Under the pieces are notes generated by a model. It was given only the letters and a program-made list of their open reading frames with translations. It had not been told where the DNA came from and did not search any database. Below are positions 38,606 through 45,999 of a DNA stretch of 64,000 nt, piece by piece. How positions within the stretch are numbered: the first letter of the stretch is position 1; every line of letters starts with the position of its first letter. Both the position numbers and the translations under genes were made by a program. The stretch is from JASGIT01 sp047601665 (lineage in GTDB: Bacteria > Pseudomonadota > Gammaproteobacteria > Burkholderiales > Burkholderiaceae_C), in the NCBI GenBank assembly GCA_047601665.1, contig JASGIT010000001.1, positions 1,426,001-1,490,000 of the forward strand, in the 5' to 3' direction.

Positions 38606-39864
38606 GCTGCGGCTCCCGCCGGCCGCACGGCGCGCGCCGCCACGCCCACGCCCACCAGCCCCGCCGACACCACGCTCAGCGCCAGCGCGATGGCCGAGCC
38701 GTAGAAGATGCCCGACGTCAACCCCCGGTCCAGCAGCGCGCCGAACACTGGCGCGGCCACCGAGAAGCCCAGGTCCAGCCCTGAGTACACCGTGCCGTAC
38801 ACGCGCCCCGTGGCGCCGGGCGGCGCGGCGCGCTTGATGAGCATGTCGCGCGACGGCCCCGCCAGTCCCACGCCCACGCCCGCCAGCGCCGCCACCGCCA
38901 GCGCCGCCTGGCCCGGCAGCCAGCCGGTGGCGACGGACACGAGCATCAGGGCCGAGGCGAGCAGGCACACGGAAATGATCTTCTCCAGCCGCTGCACGCG
39001 GCCCACGAGAAAGCCGCCCGCCACCATGCCCGCCGCGCCGCAGAGCATGTAGCCCGTGACCACCATGGCCGTGGTCGCCAGCGGCAGGCCGTACATCTGC
39101 TGCAGGGCCGGGCTGGCGAAGCTCTGGATGGCGCTGAGCGCGCAGGTGCTCCAGAAGAAGAACGAGAAGCACAGCCACACCGAGGGCAGGCGCAGGAACG
39201 CCAGCGGGTGCTCATCAAGCGGCGCGGCGGCCGCGCCGGCCTTGGCCTGGTGCGCCCACTGGCCCTGGCGGTCGTCGATGGCGTCGCGGTTCAGGAACAG
39301 CAGCGCGATCATCGCCACCGCCATGCACGCCGCCGCGAAGCAGGCCGTGCGCCACGACCCCGTGGCCGTGGCGATGCCCGCCAGGAACACCGGCGCTGCC
39401 GCCCAGCCCAGGTTGCCCGAGATGCCGTGCACCGAGAACCCGTGCCCCAGCCGCTGCGGCGACACGCGCTTGTTCAGGATGGTGAAGTCCACCGGGTGGA
39501 ACGGCGCGTTGCCCACCCCCGCCAGGGCCGACGCCAGCACCAGCCCCGCGTAGCCCTGCGCGAACCCCGCCGAGACCGAGGCGAGCACGAAGCAGCCCAG
39601 CGCGAAGAACAGCACGGGCCGCGCGCCCACGCGGTCCACGATGAAACCCGAGAGTATCTGCCCCACGCACGAGATGACGAAGAACACGGTGACCAGCAGC
39701 CCCAGCTCCGAATAGCTGAGCGAGAATTCCTTGATCAGCCACGGGAACAGCGGCGGCAGCAGCATGTGGTTGAAGTGCGAGGTGCCGTGCGCCAGCCCGA
39801 TGAGGGCGATGGTGCGCGCGTCCTGGCGCAGCGGGACGGAGGCGGTCGTAGGCTGAATCGACAT
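38602..39864 (-). CDS. MFS transporter (fosmidomycin-resistance-like)
   Basis: 420 residues, about 12 helices. The N-terminus has IALIGLAHGTSHFNHMLLPP, typical of Fsr-like MFS proteins, with FIVDRVGARPVLFFALG as motif A. Its first codons lie inside a 32-base inverted repeat whose other arm is at 40083-40114. It is translationally coupled with the second MFS gene, and divergent from the AraC-family regulator. Substrate unknown. Confidence 0.87.
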   Translation of the reverse strand: MSIQPTTASVPLRQDARTIALIGLAHGTSHFNHMLLPPLFPWLIKEFSLSYSELGLLVTVFFVISCVGQILSGFIVDRVGARPVLFFALGCFVLASVSAGFAQGYAGLVLASALAGVGNAPFHPVDFTILNKRVSPQRLGHGFSVHGISGNLGWAAAPVFLAGIATATGSWRTACFAAACMAVAMIALLFLNRDAIDDRQGQWAHQAKAGAAAAPLDEHPLAFLRLPSVWLCFSFFFWSTCALSAIQSFASPALQQMYGLPLATTAMVVTGYMLCGAAGMVAGGFLVGRVQRLEKIISVCLLASALMLVSVATGWLPGQAALAVAALAGVGVGLAGPSRDMLIKRAAPPGATGRVYGTVYSGLDLGFSVAAPVFGALLDRGLTSGIFYGSAIALALSVVSAGLVGVGVAARAVRPAGAAA

Positions 39865-40114
39865 TCAAACACCCCCGCCGTTGCCCCGCCCGGCCTGCCA
39901 GGCTAGACGCGAGGAGGGCGCTGGTAGGCACCAGCAACCGAGGAGCAACGACGCCTGGCAGGCCGGGCGGGGCAACCCTTCGGGCCAAGGCCCTGGGCCG
40001 CCCCCGGCGTTGTTGCTCGCTGCTGGTGTATCCCGATACACGGCGCGGCTCGCGCCTAGCCGCTGGCGGCCCAGGGCCTCGGCGGCGGGGGTGTTTGAAT
40101 GTCGATTCAGCCTA
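39849..40114. repeat. nested palindrome array with 32-base outer inverted repeat
   Basis: A perfect 32-base inverted repeat (39849-39880 with 40083-40114) encloses two hairpin units. The first unit (39881-39975) has perfect 23-base arms starting TTGCCCCGCCCGGCCTGCCA. The second (39984-40083) has 19-base arms with one mismatch, around GGCCCTGGGCCGCC. Their interiors are inverted copies of each other, sharing GGCTAG.CGCGAG and GAGCAAC.ACGCC. The outer arm contains the first codons of the MFS gene, and the right arm repeats them in the AraC direction. It fills most of the divergent spacer. Confidence 0.85.
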
Positions 40115-40166
40115 GTGCTCATGCCGCCGATGGTAGGACGGCGCCGCGCGGCAGGTTTACGATAGC

Positions 40167-41051
40167 TTGCCAACTTTTGTCGCAAACATGCCAAACCCCG
40201 CCCTGCCCGCCCCTCCGGCCCCGCCCGCCCGTGTCGCGTCGCTCACACCGCACCTGTATGTGCCCACGCCGGGGCGGCCCGTGCGCGCCAAGCGGCGCTG
40301 GCTGGCGGCGGACACTGAGGTGCTGCCCCACAGCCACCCCTGGGCGCAGGTGGCGTATTCGGACGACGGGGTGATCCGCCTCACGGCCGCGCACGGCGCG
40401 TACATCGTGCCGCCCACGCGCGCGGTGTGGATTCCGCCCGGCGTGGAACACGCGGTGGCCATGGTGGAAGACGCGCACCTGCTCACGCTCTACGTCCACG
40501 CGGAACCGCGCGGCGATGCGCAGCCCTGCCGCGTGCTCGAAGTCTCCGACCTGCTGCGCGCCCTGGCCCGCGAACTCGACACCACCGCCGACACGCCCGC
40601 AACCCCGCACGCCCTGCCCCCGGCGGCCCTGCGGCGCGAGCGGCACCTGTGCGCCCTGGTCATCGACGAACTGCGCCGCGCCCCCACCCTGCGCCTGGGC
40701 CTGCCGCTGCCGCGCGACAAGCGCCTGCGCACCCTGTGCGAAGCCGTGCTGGCCGACCCCACGCGCCACGGCACCCTGGCCGCCTGGGCGCGCGACACGG
40801 GCGCCAGCCCGCGCACCGTGGCCCGGCTGTTCCGGCAGGAACTGTCCAGCACCTTCACGCAGTGGCGCCAGCAGGCGGTGCTGGCGCAGGCCGTGTCCCT
40901 GGCCGCGCGCCGCCTGCCCACGGGCCATATCGCCGCCGAACTGGGCTACAGCGCCAGCGCCTTCAGCGCGATGGTGCGGCGCACGGTGGGGATGCCGCCA
41001 GGGCGGTTCTTCGGGCAGCAGGGGGACATCTCTTCGCTACCGAATCAATAG
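40167..41051 (+). CDS. AraC family transcriptional regulator
   Basis: 294 residues. A cupin-like sensor half (about 30-110; VLPHSHPWAQVAYSDDGVI, YIVPPTRAVWIPPGVEHAV) precedes a C-terminal AraC DNA-binding domain with two helix-turn-helices (LAAWARDTGASPRTVARLFRQE, IAAELGYSASAFSAMVRR). The layout is like NimR, which controls a divergent MFS exporter, and here too two MFS genes are divergent. A start at ATG 40188 is also possible. The TAG stop comes from dispersed repeat R9. Confidence 0.88.
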   Translation: MPTFVANMPNPALPAPPAPPARVASLTPHLYVPTPGRPVRAKRRWLAADTEVLPHSHPWAQVAYSDDGVIRLTAAHGAYIVPPTRAVWIPPGVEHAVAMVEDAHLLTLYVHAEPRGDAQPCRVLEVSDLLRALARELDTTADTPATPHALPPAALRRERHLCALVIDELRRAPTLRLGLPLPRDKRLRTLCEAVLADPTRHGTLAAWARDTGASPRTVARLFRQELSSTFTQWRQQAVLAQAVSLAARRLPTGHIAAELGYSASAFSAMVRRTVGMPPGRFFGQQGDISSLPNQ

Positions 41052-41098
41052 CTGCCAGCGCTTGCTGGACAAGGGCTGGAGGCCTAAAAGACCCTGAA
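41045..41098 (+). repeat. dispersed ATAGCTGC repeat, copy R9
   Basis: CAATAGCTGCCAGCGCTTGC is followed by AAGGGCTGGAGGCC. It provides the AraC gene's TAG stop and precedes a terminator. Confidence 0.8.
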
Positions 41099-41102
41099 AA
41101 GC

Positions 41103-41128
41103 AAAAACGCGGCCCAAGCCGCGTTTTT
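41103..41128. terminator. bidirectional terminator between AraC and CsgG-like genes
   Basis: AAAAACGCGGC pairs with GCCGCGTTTTT across CCAA. The A and T flanks make it usable from both strands. Confidence 0.9.
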
Positions 41129-41146
41129 TCCAGGCACGGGGCAGGG

Positions 41147-42187
41147 TCAGCGCGACAGCGCGTCCGCCGTGGCCGTGTCCACGCGGCCCGTGACGGGGAT
41201 GCCCTTGTCCTTCTGGAACTGGCGCAGCGCGGTGGCCGTCTTCGCGCCGGCGGCGCCGTCCGGCGTGCCCACGTTGTAGCCCAGGGCGTTCAAGCGCTCC
41301 TGCGCCTCGCGCACCGACATGGACGCGCCCGCGCGGGTCTGCGACGGAGCCTGCGCGCCGTCCACGCCCAGCCGGCCGCCGCCGCCCAGGCCCTGGCCCT
41401 GCACGCTCTGCGCCCTGTAGTTGCGCAGCGCCACGACCATCTGGTTGTAGGCGTCGAAGAACGCGGCGGTGATGACCTTGCCCTCCGCCGTGTTCTGGTA
41501 GCCGCCCAGGCCGGCGGCGCCGCCGATGCCCGCCAGGCCGGCAAAGCCCGCGAAGTCGCTCTTGGAGGCGCTGCCTTCCGAGGCCGACACCTGCACGCCC
41601 GAGCGGTTGTCCACCAGGGTGAGCATGACGTTGGCCTCGCGCGTCTTGAGGCTGCCGCCCAGCGCCGCCACGGCCTGGCCGCGCCCGCCGCCGATCAGGC
41701 CGCCCAGCGCGCCGCCGATGCCGCCCGCGTCGTTGTTGCTGAAGATGATTTCGGGCGACAGGCCGTAGTCCGACGCGACCATCTGGCCCTTGCCGAAGTT
41801 GCTGCCGCCGCGCATTTCGCCCGAGCCCATCAGCTCGCGCTCGCGGTTCATGGCGCGCATACCGGCGGCGCCGCGCTCCACCACCACGAAGCAGTTGGAC
41901 TGCTGGATCATCAGGCGCAGCAGGTTGGCCGTGGGCGGCAGCTTGTATTCGTTGCGCAGGATGGTGTACCAGCCCGCGTTCTGGTTCTCGACCAGCGAGA
42001 CGGTGCCCAGGGGCGACTGGCAGCGCTCCAGCTGGCCGCTGGCGTTGGCCGCGTTCGCGCCGCCCGCCGCGCCGGTGGCCACGGTCTTGGAATCCGCGCT
42101 GCCCACTTTCATGTTGGTGGTCTCGCAGCCGGTCAGTGCCAGGGCGGCCACGGCGGCGGCCAGCAGGGTGATGTTCTTCACGGACAT
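41147..42187 (-). CDS. CsgG-like lipoprotein with C-terminal peptidoglycan-binding domain
   Basis: 346 residues. The lipobox ALTGC at about residues 17-21 is followed by a CsgG/HfaB-type domain (GWYTILRNEYKLPPTANLLR, QSNCFVVVERGAAGM, SPEIIFSNNDAGG, VMLTLVDNRSGVQVSASEG). A PG_binding_1 domain sits at about 285-345 (EAQERLNALGYNVGTPDG). CsgG forms outer-membrane secretion channels for curli; no curli subunit genes are here, and a glycine-rich loop (GGIGGALGGLIGGG) interrupts the domain. It may be an envelope lipoprotein of other function that anchors to peptidoglycan. Confidence 0.8.
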   Translation of the reverse strand: MSVKNITLLAAAVAALALTGCETTNMKVGSADSKTVATGAAGGANAANASGQLERCQSPLGTVSLVENQNAGWYTILRNEYKLPPTANLLRLMIQQSNCFVVVERGAAGMRAMNRERELMGSGEMRGGSNFGKGQMVASDYGLSPEIIFSNNDAGGIGGALGGLIGGGRGQAVAALGGSLKTREANVMLTLVDNRSGVQVSASEGSASKSDFAGFAGLAGIGGAAGLGGYQNTAEGKVITAAFFDAYNQMVVALRNYRAQSVQGQGLGGGGRLGVDGAQAPSQTRAGASMSVREAQERLNALGYNVGTPDGAAGAKTATALRQFQKDKGIPVTGRVDTATADALSR

Positions 42188-42247
42188 GTAAGTGCTTCCT
42201 CTCAGGTCAAAGTGAACGGCGCATGATAGCGCTCCGCGAAACTTGCG

Positions 42248-43006
42248 CTATCGGGGCTTGCACTTTGTTGCCCCGTCTCCCACGAGTGCAACGTTGTCCC
42301 GGCGGTACGCCCACAGCGGGCGGCCATCGGGCGCGGTCCATTGCCGCGTGGGCTCCAGGTAGGGCAGCGCGAATTCCAGGCTCACCAGCCACGCGCCGGG
42401 TGCCAGCTCGGCCTGCGCCTTGAGCTCGGCGCGGGCCATGCTCTCGGGCCGCTGGAAGATATATACCAGCTGGTAGCCGCTCCAGTCCGCCGCCCAGATG
42501 TCGCCGCGCCGCACGCGCGCGAACGGGCAGCGTAGCCGGCACAGCCAGGCCAGCAGCAGGCTGCGCTCGATGCCTTCCAGCCGCGCCGCGGGGTAGGCCG
42601 CGCGCAGCGCCATCAGCCCCGCGCCCAGGCCGCAGCCCGCGTCCAGCACGCGCGCGCCCTCGGGCAACGGCACCTTCTGCGCCAACTGCTGCAATGCGCC
42701 GTCGGGCGTGGGAAACAGCGGCGCGTCGCGCCACGCATTGAGCGGATAGACCGCGAGCAGCAGCGCCAGCGGCAGCAGCCAGCCCCAGGCGGGCAAGGCC
42801 GTCACGCCCGCCAGTGCCGCGAACGACAGCGGAAAGCCCAGCGCGATGAAGACGCGCCGCCACCAGCGGCTGCCCCACAGACTGGCCGCCGTGCCCAGGA
42901 CGCAGGCAGCGAGCATGGCCCAGAGCGGGGCGGTATGGTTTTTCAGAAAGGCGAAGAGCAGCCACGCGGCGCACCACGTGAGCAGCGCGGGCAAAGGCCA
43001 GGGCAT
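42248..43006 (-). CDS. membrane-anchored class I SAM methyltransferase
   Basis: 252 residues. Three or four hydrophobic segments occupy residues 1-100 (LTWCAAWLLFAF, AMLAACVLGTAASL, WLLPLALLLAVYPL). A Rossmann methyltransferase domain then has ARVLDAGCGLGAGLMALRA as its SAM motif. It starts on the base after the parB stop. Acting on a lipid or membrane component is inferred from the helices; the substrate is unknown. Confidence 0.8.
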   Translation of the reverse strand: MPWPLPALLTWCAAWLLFAFLKNHTAPLWAMLAACVLGTAASLWGSRWWRRVFIALGFPLSFAALAGVTALPAWGWLLPLALLLAVYPLNAWRDAPLFPTPDGALQQLAQKVPLPEGARVLDAGCGLGAGLMALRAAYPAARLEGIERSLLLAWLCRLRCPFARVRRGDIWAADWSGYQLVYIFQRPESMARAELKAQAELAPGAWLVSLEFALPYLEPTRQWTAPDGRPLWAYRRDNVALVGDGATKCKPR

Positions 43007-43924
43007 TTACCTGCGCAGCCGGTCGATCAGGCCGTTGAGCGCTTCAAGCGAGCCGAACTGGATCGCCAGCTCGCCCATCTCCTCGACACGGCCGTGGCGC
43101 TTGGCGCGCTTTTTCACGCGCACCTCGACCTCGGCCATGAGCAGGTCGGAAAGTTCTTCTTCCACGCGCAGGAGATCGCGCGACTTTTCCGGCTTGGCCT
43201 TCTGCGGCGACAGGCTGAATTCGGCGCTGAGTTTCTTCACCAGCGCCTCGGCCTCGCGCACCGAGAGTTTCTTGGCCGCGATCTGGTTGCCCGCCGTGAT
43301 CTGCGCCGCGCGGTCCAGCGCGAGCAGCGCGCGCGCGTGGCCCATGTCGATGTCGCCCGCCATGAGCATGGTCTGCACCGGGTCGGCCAGGTTGAGCAGG
43401 CGCAGCAGGTTGCTCGCCGCGCTGCGCGAGCGGCCCACGGACTGCGCGGCCTGCTCGTGCGTGAGGCCGAATTCGCGCACCAGCCGTTGCAGGCCCTGCG
43501 CTTCTTCGAGCGGATTGAGGTCTTCGCGCTGGATGTTCTCGATCAGCGCCATGGCGGCGGCGGCTTCGTCGGGCACGTCGCGCACCAGCACCGGCACCTC
43601 GGCCAGCCCCGCGAGGCGCGAGGCGCGGAAGCGCCGCTCGCCCGCGATGATCTCGTACTTGCCCGCGTGCTCGCCCTGGGCCAGCCGCCGCACGAGGATG
43701 GGCTGCATCACGCCCTGGGCCTTGATGCTCTCGGCCAGTTCGTACAGCGCGCCCTCGTCCATGCGGGTGCGCGGCTGGTACATGCCGGGCACCAGCTCGG
43801 CCAACGGCAGGCTGCTGGGCAGGCCCGCCGCGGCGGCCTGCTGCTGCTCCACCTTGTCTTCGACCTTGGGGCCGAGCAGCGCTTCGAGGCCACGGCCCAG
43901 GCCCTTGGGTTTTTTGGTTGCCAC
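43007..43924 (-). CDS. parB: chromosome-partitioning protein ParB
   Basis: 305 residues. The N-terminus KKPKGLGRGLEALLGP binds ParA, and the CTP-binding part contains MYQPRTRMDEGALYELA and GERRFRASRL. A helix-turn-helix region follows (LTHEQAAQSVGRSRSAASNLLRL), then a C-terminal dimerisation helix. It binds parS and loads SMC. GTG 43924 follows GGAGGG at good spacing and gives the usual N-terminus; a TTG at 43930 overlaps the upstream stop. Three parS sites lie 1.5-4 kb away. Confidence 0.93.
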   Translation of the reverse strand: MATKKPKGLGRGLEALLGPKVEDKVEQQQAAAAGLPSSLPLAELVPGMYQPRTRMDEGALYELAESIKAQGVMQPILVRRLAQGEHAGKYEIIAGERRFRASRLAGLAEVPVLVRDVPDEAAAAMALIENIQREDLNPLEEAQGLQRLVREFGLTHEQAAQSVGRSRSAASNLLRLLNLADPVQTMLMAGDIDMGHARALLALDRAAQITAGNQIAAKKLSVREAEALVKKLSAEFSLSPQKAKPEKSRDLLRVEEELSDLLMAEVEVRVKKRAKRHGRVEEMGELAIQFGSLEALNGLIDRLRR

Positions 43925-43926
43925 GA

Positions 43927-44469
43927 TCAATTTCCCTCCAGAAGTTCTTGCAGCCAGCCGTGGCCCTCGGGCCAGTCGCCCAGGCCGGACTCGCCATTGA
44001 GGTGGCCGCGCGCGCCCGCGTCGATGCAGCGCGCGCCCCAGCCGTCCGCCAGCGTCTGCGCGCGGTCGAAGCCGCAGTACGGGTCATCGCGGCTCGCCAC
44101 CAGCGTGGCGGCGAACGGCAGGCGCTGGCGCGCGATGGGCGCCCAGCCCCGGATTTGCGCGGCGACGTCGGGCCGCTCCACGTCGCCCGGCGCCACCAGC
44201 AGCGCGGCCCGCACGCGGTGCGCCTGCGACGAGTGCGCCGCCCACCACGCAGCCAGGATGCAGCCCAGGCTGTGCGCCACCAGCGCCACGGGGCCGTCCG
44301 CATCGCGCACCACCTCTTCCAGCCGCGCCGACCAGTCGCCGCGCAACGGGCGCTGCCAGTCGTGCTGCTCCACGCGCCGGTACCCGTGCAGCGCCTCCCA
44401 GCGGCTTTGCCAGTGGGCGGGGCCGGAGTTCTGCCAGCCGGGCAGGATGAGGATGTTTTTTGCTATCAC
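43927..44469 (-). CDS. RBBP9/YdeN family serine hydrolase
   Basis: 180 residues. The alpha/beta hydrolase nucleophile is in LVAHSLGC, with Asp in ASRDDPYC and His in RGHLNGESGLGDW, all matching the RBBP9 family. It lies between parA and parB, an unusual intrusion, but it is coupled to parB by stop/start overlap or near-overlap. The start is GTG 44469; it and the first codons fall in dispersed repeat R10, so the repeat supplies the translation start. Function unknown. Confidence 0.85.
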   Translation of the reverse strand: MIAKNILILPGWQNSGPAHWQSRWEALHGYRRVEQHDWQRPLRGDWSARLEEVVRDADGPVALVAHSLGCILAAWWAAHSSQAHRVRAALLVAPGDVERPDVAAQIRGWAPIARQRLPFAATLVASRDDPYCGFDRAQTLADGWGARCIDAGARGHLNGESGLGDWPEGHGWLQELLEGN

Positions 44470-44526
44470 TACAGGAGCTATCAGCGCTGGTTGTACCTGG
44501 CCTGGAGGCCGATTTGATTCAAATTC
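44458..44526 (-). repeat. dispersed repeat copy R10 (inverted)
   Basis: On the minus strand it reads GAATCAAATCGGCCTCCAGG followed by CCAGCGCTGATAGCTCCTG and TAGTGATAGCAAAA. It lies between parA and the hydrolase gene and contains the latter's GTG start. Confidence 0.7.
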
Positions 44527-45295
44527 ACATTTTGGCGATGCGCTCGACCATTTCGTGGGCGAAATCGACGAATGCCTGGCTGCCCTTGGCCCCGGGGTCG
44601 AACACCACGCCCGGCAGGCCGTAGCTGGGCGCTTCGGCCAGGCGCACGTTGCGCGGGATGACGGTGTTGAACACCTTGTCGCCGAAATGGGCCTTGAGCT
44701 GGTCGCTGACCTGGTTCTGCAGCGTGATGCGCGGGTCGAACATCACGCGCAGCAGGCCGATGATCTGCAGCCCGGGGTTCAGGTTGGCGTGCACCTGCTT
44801 GATGGTGTTGACCAGGTCGGTCAGCCCTTCGAGCGCGAAGTATTCACACTGCATGGGCACGATCACACCGTTCGCGCTGCACAGGCCGTTGAGGGTGAGC
44901 ATGGACAGGCTGGGCGGACAGTCGATGAGGATCACGTCGTGGTCGGCCCCGGCTTCCGCCAGCGCGGCTTTCAGGCGCTGGTCGCGGCGCTCCAGCTCCA
45001 CCAGCTCGACCTCGGCCCCGGCCAGTTCGCGGTTGGCGCAGAGCACGTGGTAGTCGCAGGCTTCGGACCACACCGCCGCCTCTTTCACCGTGGCGGATTC
45101 GAGCAGCACGTCGTACACCGACAGTTCCAGCGCGCGCTTGTCCACGCCCGAGCCCATGGTGGCGTTGCCCTGCGGGTCCAGGTCCACCAGCAGCACGCGC
45201 TGGCCTATCTTGGCGAGGCCCGCCGCCAGGTTGACGGCGGTGGTGGTCTTGCCCACCCCGCCCTTTTGGTTGGCGATGCAGAAAATCTTGGCCAT
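44525..45295 (-). CDS. parA: chromosome-partitioning ATPase ParA (Soj)
   Basis: 256 residues. The deviant Walker A motif is NQKGGVGKTTTAVNLAAGLA, Walker A' is LLVDLDPQGNATMG, and Walker B is DVILIDCPPSL. The short N-terminus marks a chromosomal Soj-type ParA. With ParB and parS it segregates the replication origin. ATG 45295 starts right at the fold. It is on the same strand as mnmG and rsmG upstream and parB downstream. Confidence 0.95.
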   Translation of the reverse strand: MAKIFCIANQKGGVGKTTTAVNLAAGLAKIGQRVLLVDLDPQGNATMGSGVDKRALELSVYDVLLESATVKEAAVWSEACDYHVLCANRELAGAEVELVELERRDQRLKAALAEAGADHDVILIDCPPSLSMLTLNGLCSANGVIVPMQCEYFALEGLTDLVNTIKQVHANLNPGLQIIGLLRVMFDPRITLQNQVSDQLKAHFGDKVFNTVIPRNVRLAEAPSYGLPGVVFDPGAKGSQAFVDFAHEMVERIAKM

Positions 45296-45366
45296 GGTTT
45301 AGAAGTTAGGGTGGCGGAACGCGCCGCAATCAGAAATGCCCAGCAGGGCTGCGAGTGTAGAACGTG

Positions 45367-45999
45367 TCACGCGGGCCGCATCCAGACGATGCAGCGTTCC
45401 GCAGCCAGCCCCGGCACGGTGAGTTGTTCCACGTGAAACACCTGCACGCTGGCGGGCAGCGCGGCAATCTCGTCGGCAGGGTGCTTGCCCTTCATGGCCA
45501 GCCAGACGGCGCCCGGCCCCAGCGCCTGGCGCGACCACGTGGTGAAGTCCACCAGCGAGGCGAAGGCGCGGCAGCTCACCACGTCGTAGGGGCCGGCCAG
45601 GGTTTCCACCCGCGCGTGGATGCCATGCAGGTTGGGAAGCTGGAGCGCGGCGGCCGCCTGCTGGATGAAGGCGGCCTTCTTCGCCACCGTGTCCACGCAG
45701 CTCACATCCACCTCGGGGCAGCAGATGGCGAACACCACGCCGGGCAGGCCGCCGCCGCTGCCCACATCCAGCAGGCGCTGGCCGCCCTGCCCCGCCAGAT
45801 GGCGGCGCAGCGGCGCGACGGCGGCGAGGCTGTCGAGCAGGTGGTGGGTGAGCATTTCCTGCGCGTCGCGCACCGCCGTCAGGTTGTAGACCTTATTCCA
45901 CTTTTGCAGCAGGGCCAGGAAGGCCAGCAACTGGTCGACCTGCGCACCGCTCAGCGCCAAGCCCAGGGCGTCCGCGCCCGCACACAGTGCCTCACGCAT
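45367..45999 (-). CDS. rsmG: 16S rRNA (G527-N7) methyltransferase
   Basis: 210 residues. The SAM-binding motif is LLDVGSGGGLPGVVFAI, with the RsmG hallmark LQKWNKVYNLTAVRD near residue 35. It methylates G527 of 16S rRNA. It overlaps mnmG by eight bases. A parS site (45425-45440) lies within its last codons, encoding QVFHVEQL. Confidence 0.95.
   Translation of the reverse strand: MREALCAGADALGLALSGAQVDQLLAFLALLQKWNKVYNLTAVRDAQEMLTHHLLDSLAAVAPLRRHLAGQGGQRLLDVGSGGGLPGVVFAICCPEVDVSCVDTVAKKAAFIQQAAAALQLPNLHGIHARVETLAGPYDVVSCRAFASLVDFTTWSRQALGPGAVWLAMKGKHPADEIAALPASVQVFHVEQLTVPGLAAERCIVWMRPA
45425..45440. promoter_or_regulatory. parS centromere site 1 (in rsmG)
   Basis: TGTTCCACGTGAAACA matches the ParB-binding parS consensus TGTTNCACGTGAAACA. 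It is about 1.5 kb from parB and inside the rsmG coding region. Confidence 0.9.

Noticed and set aside
40099..40374. Open frame beginning with the same codons as the divergent MFS gene
   Set aside because: The shared start comes from the outer inverted repeat arm; the rest is in another frame of the AraC gene.
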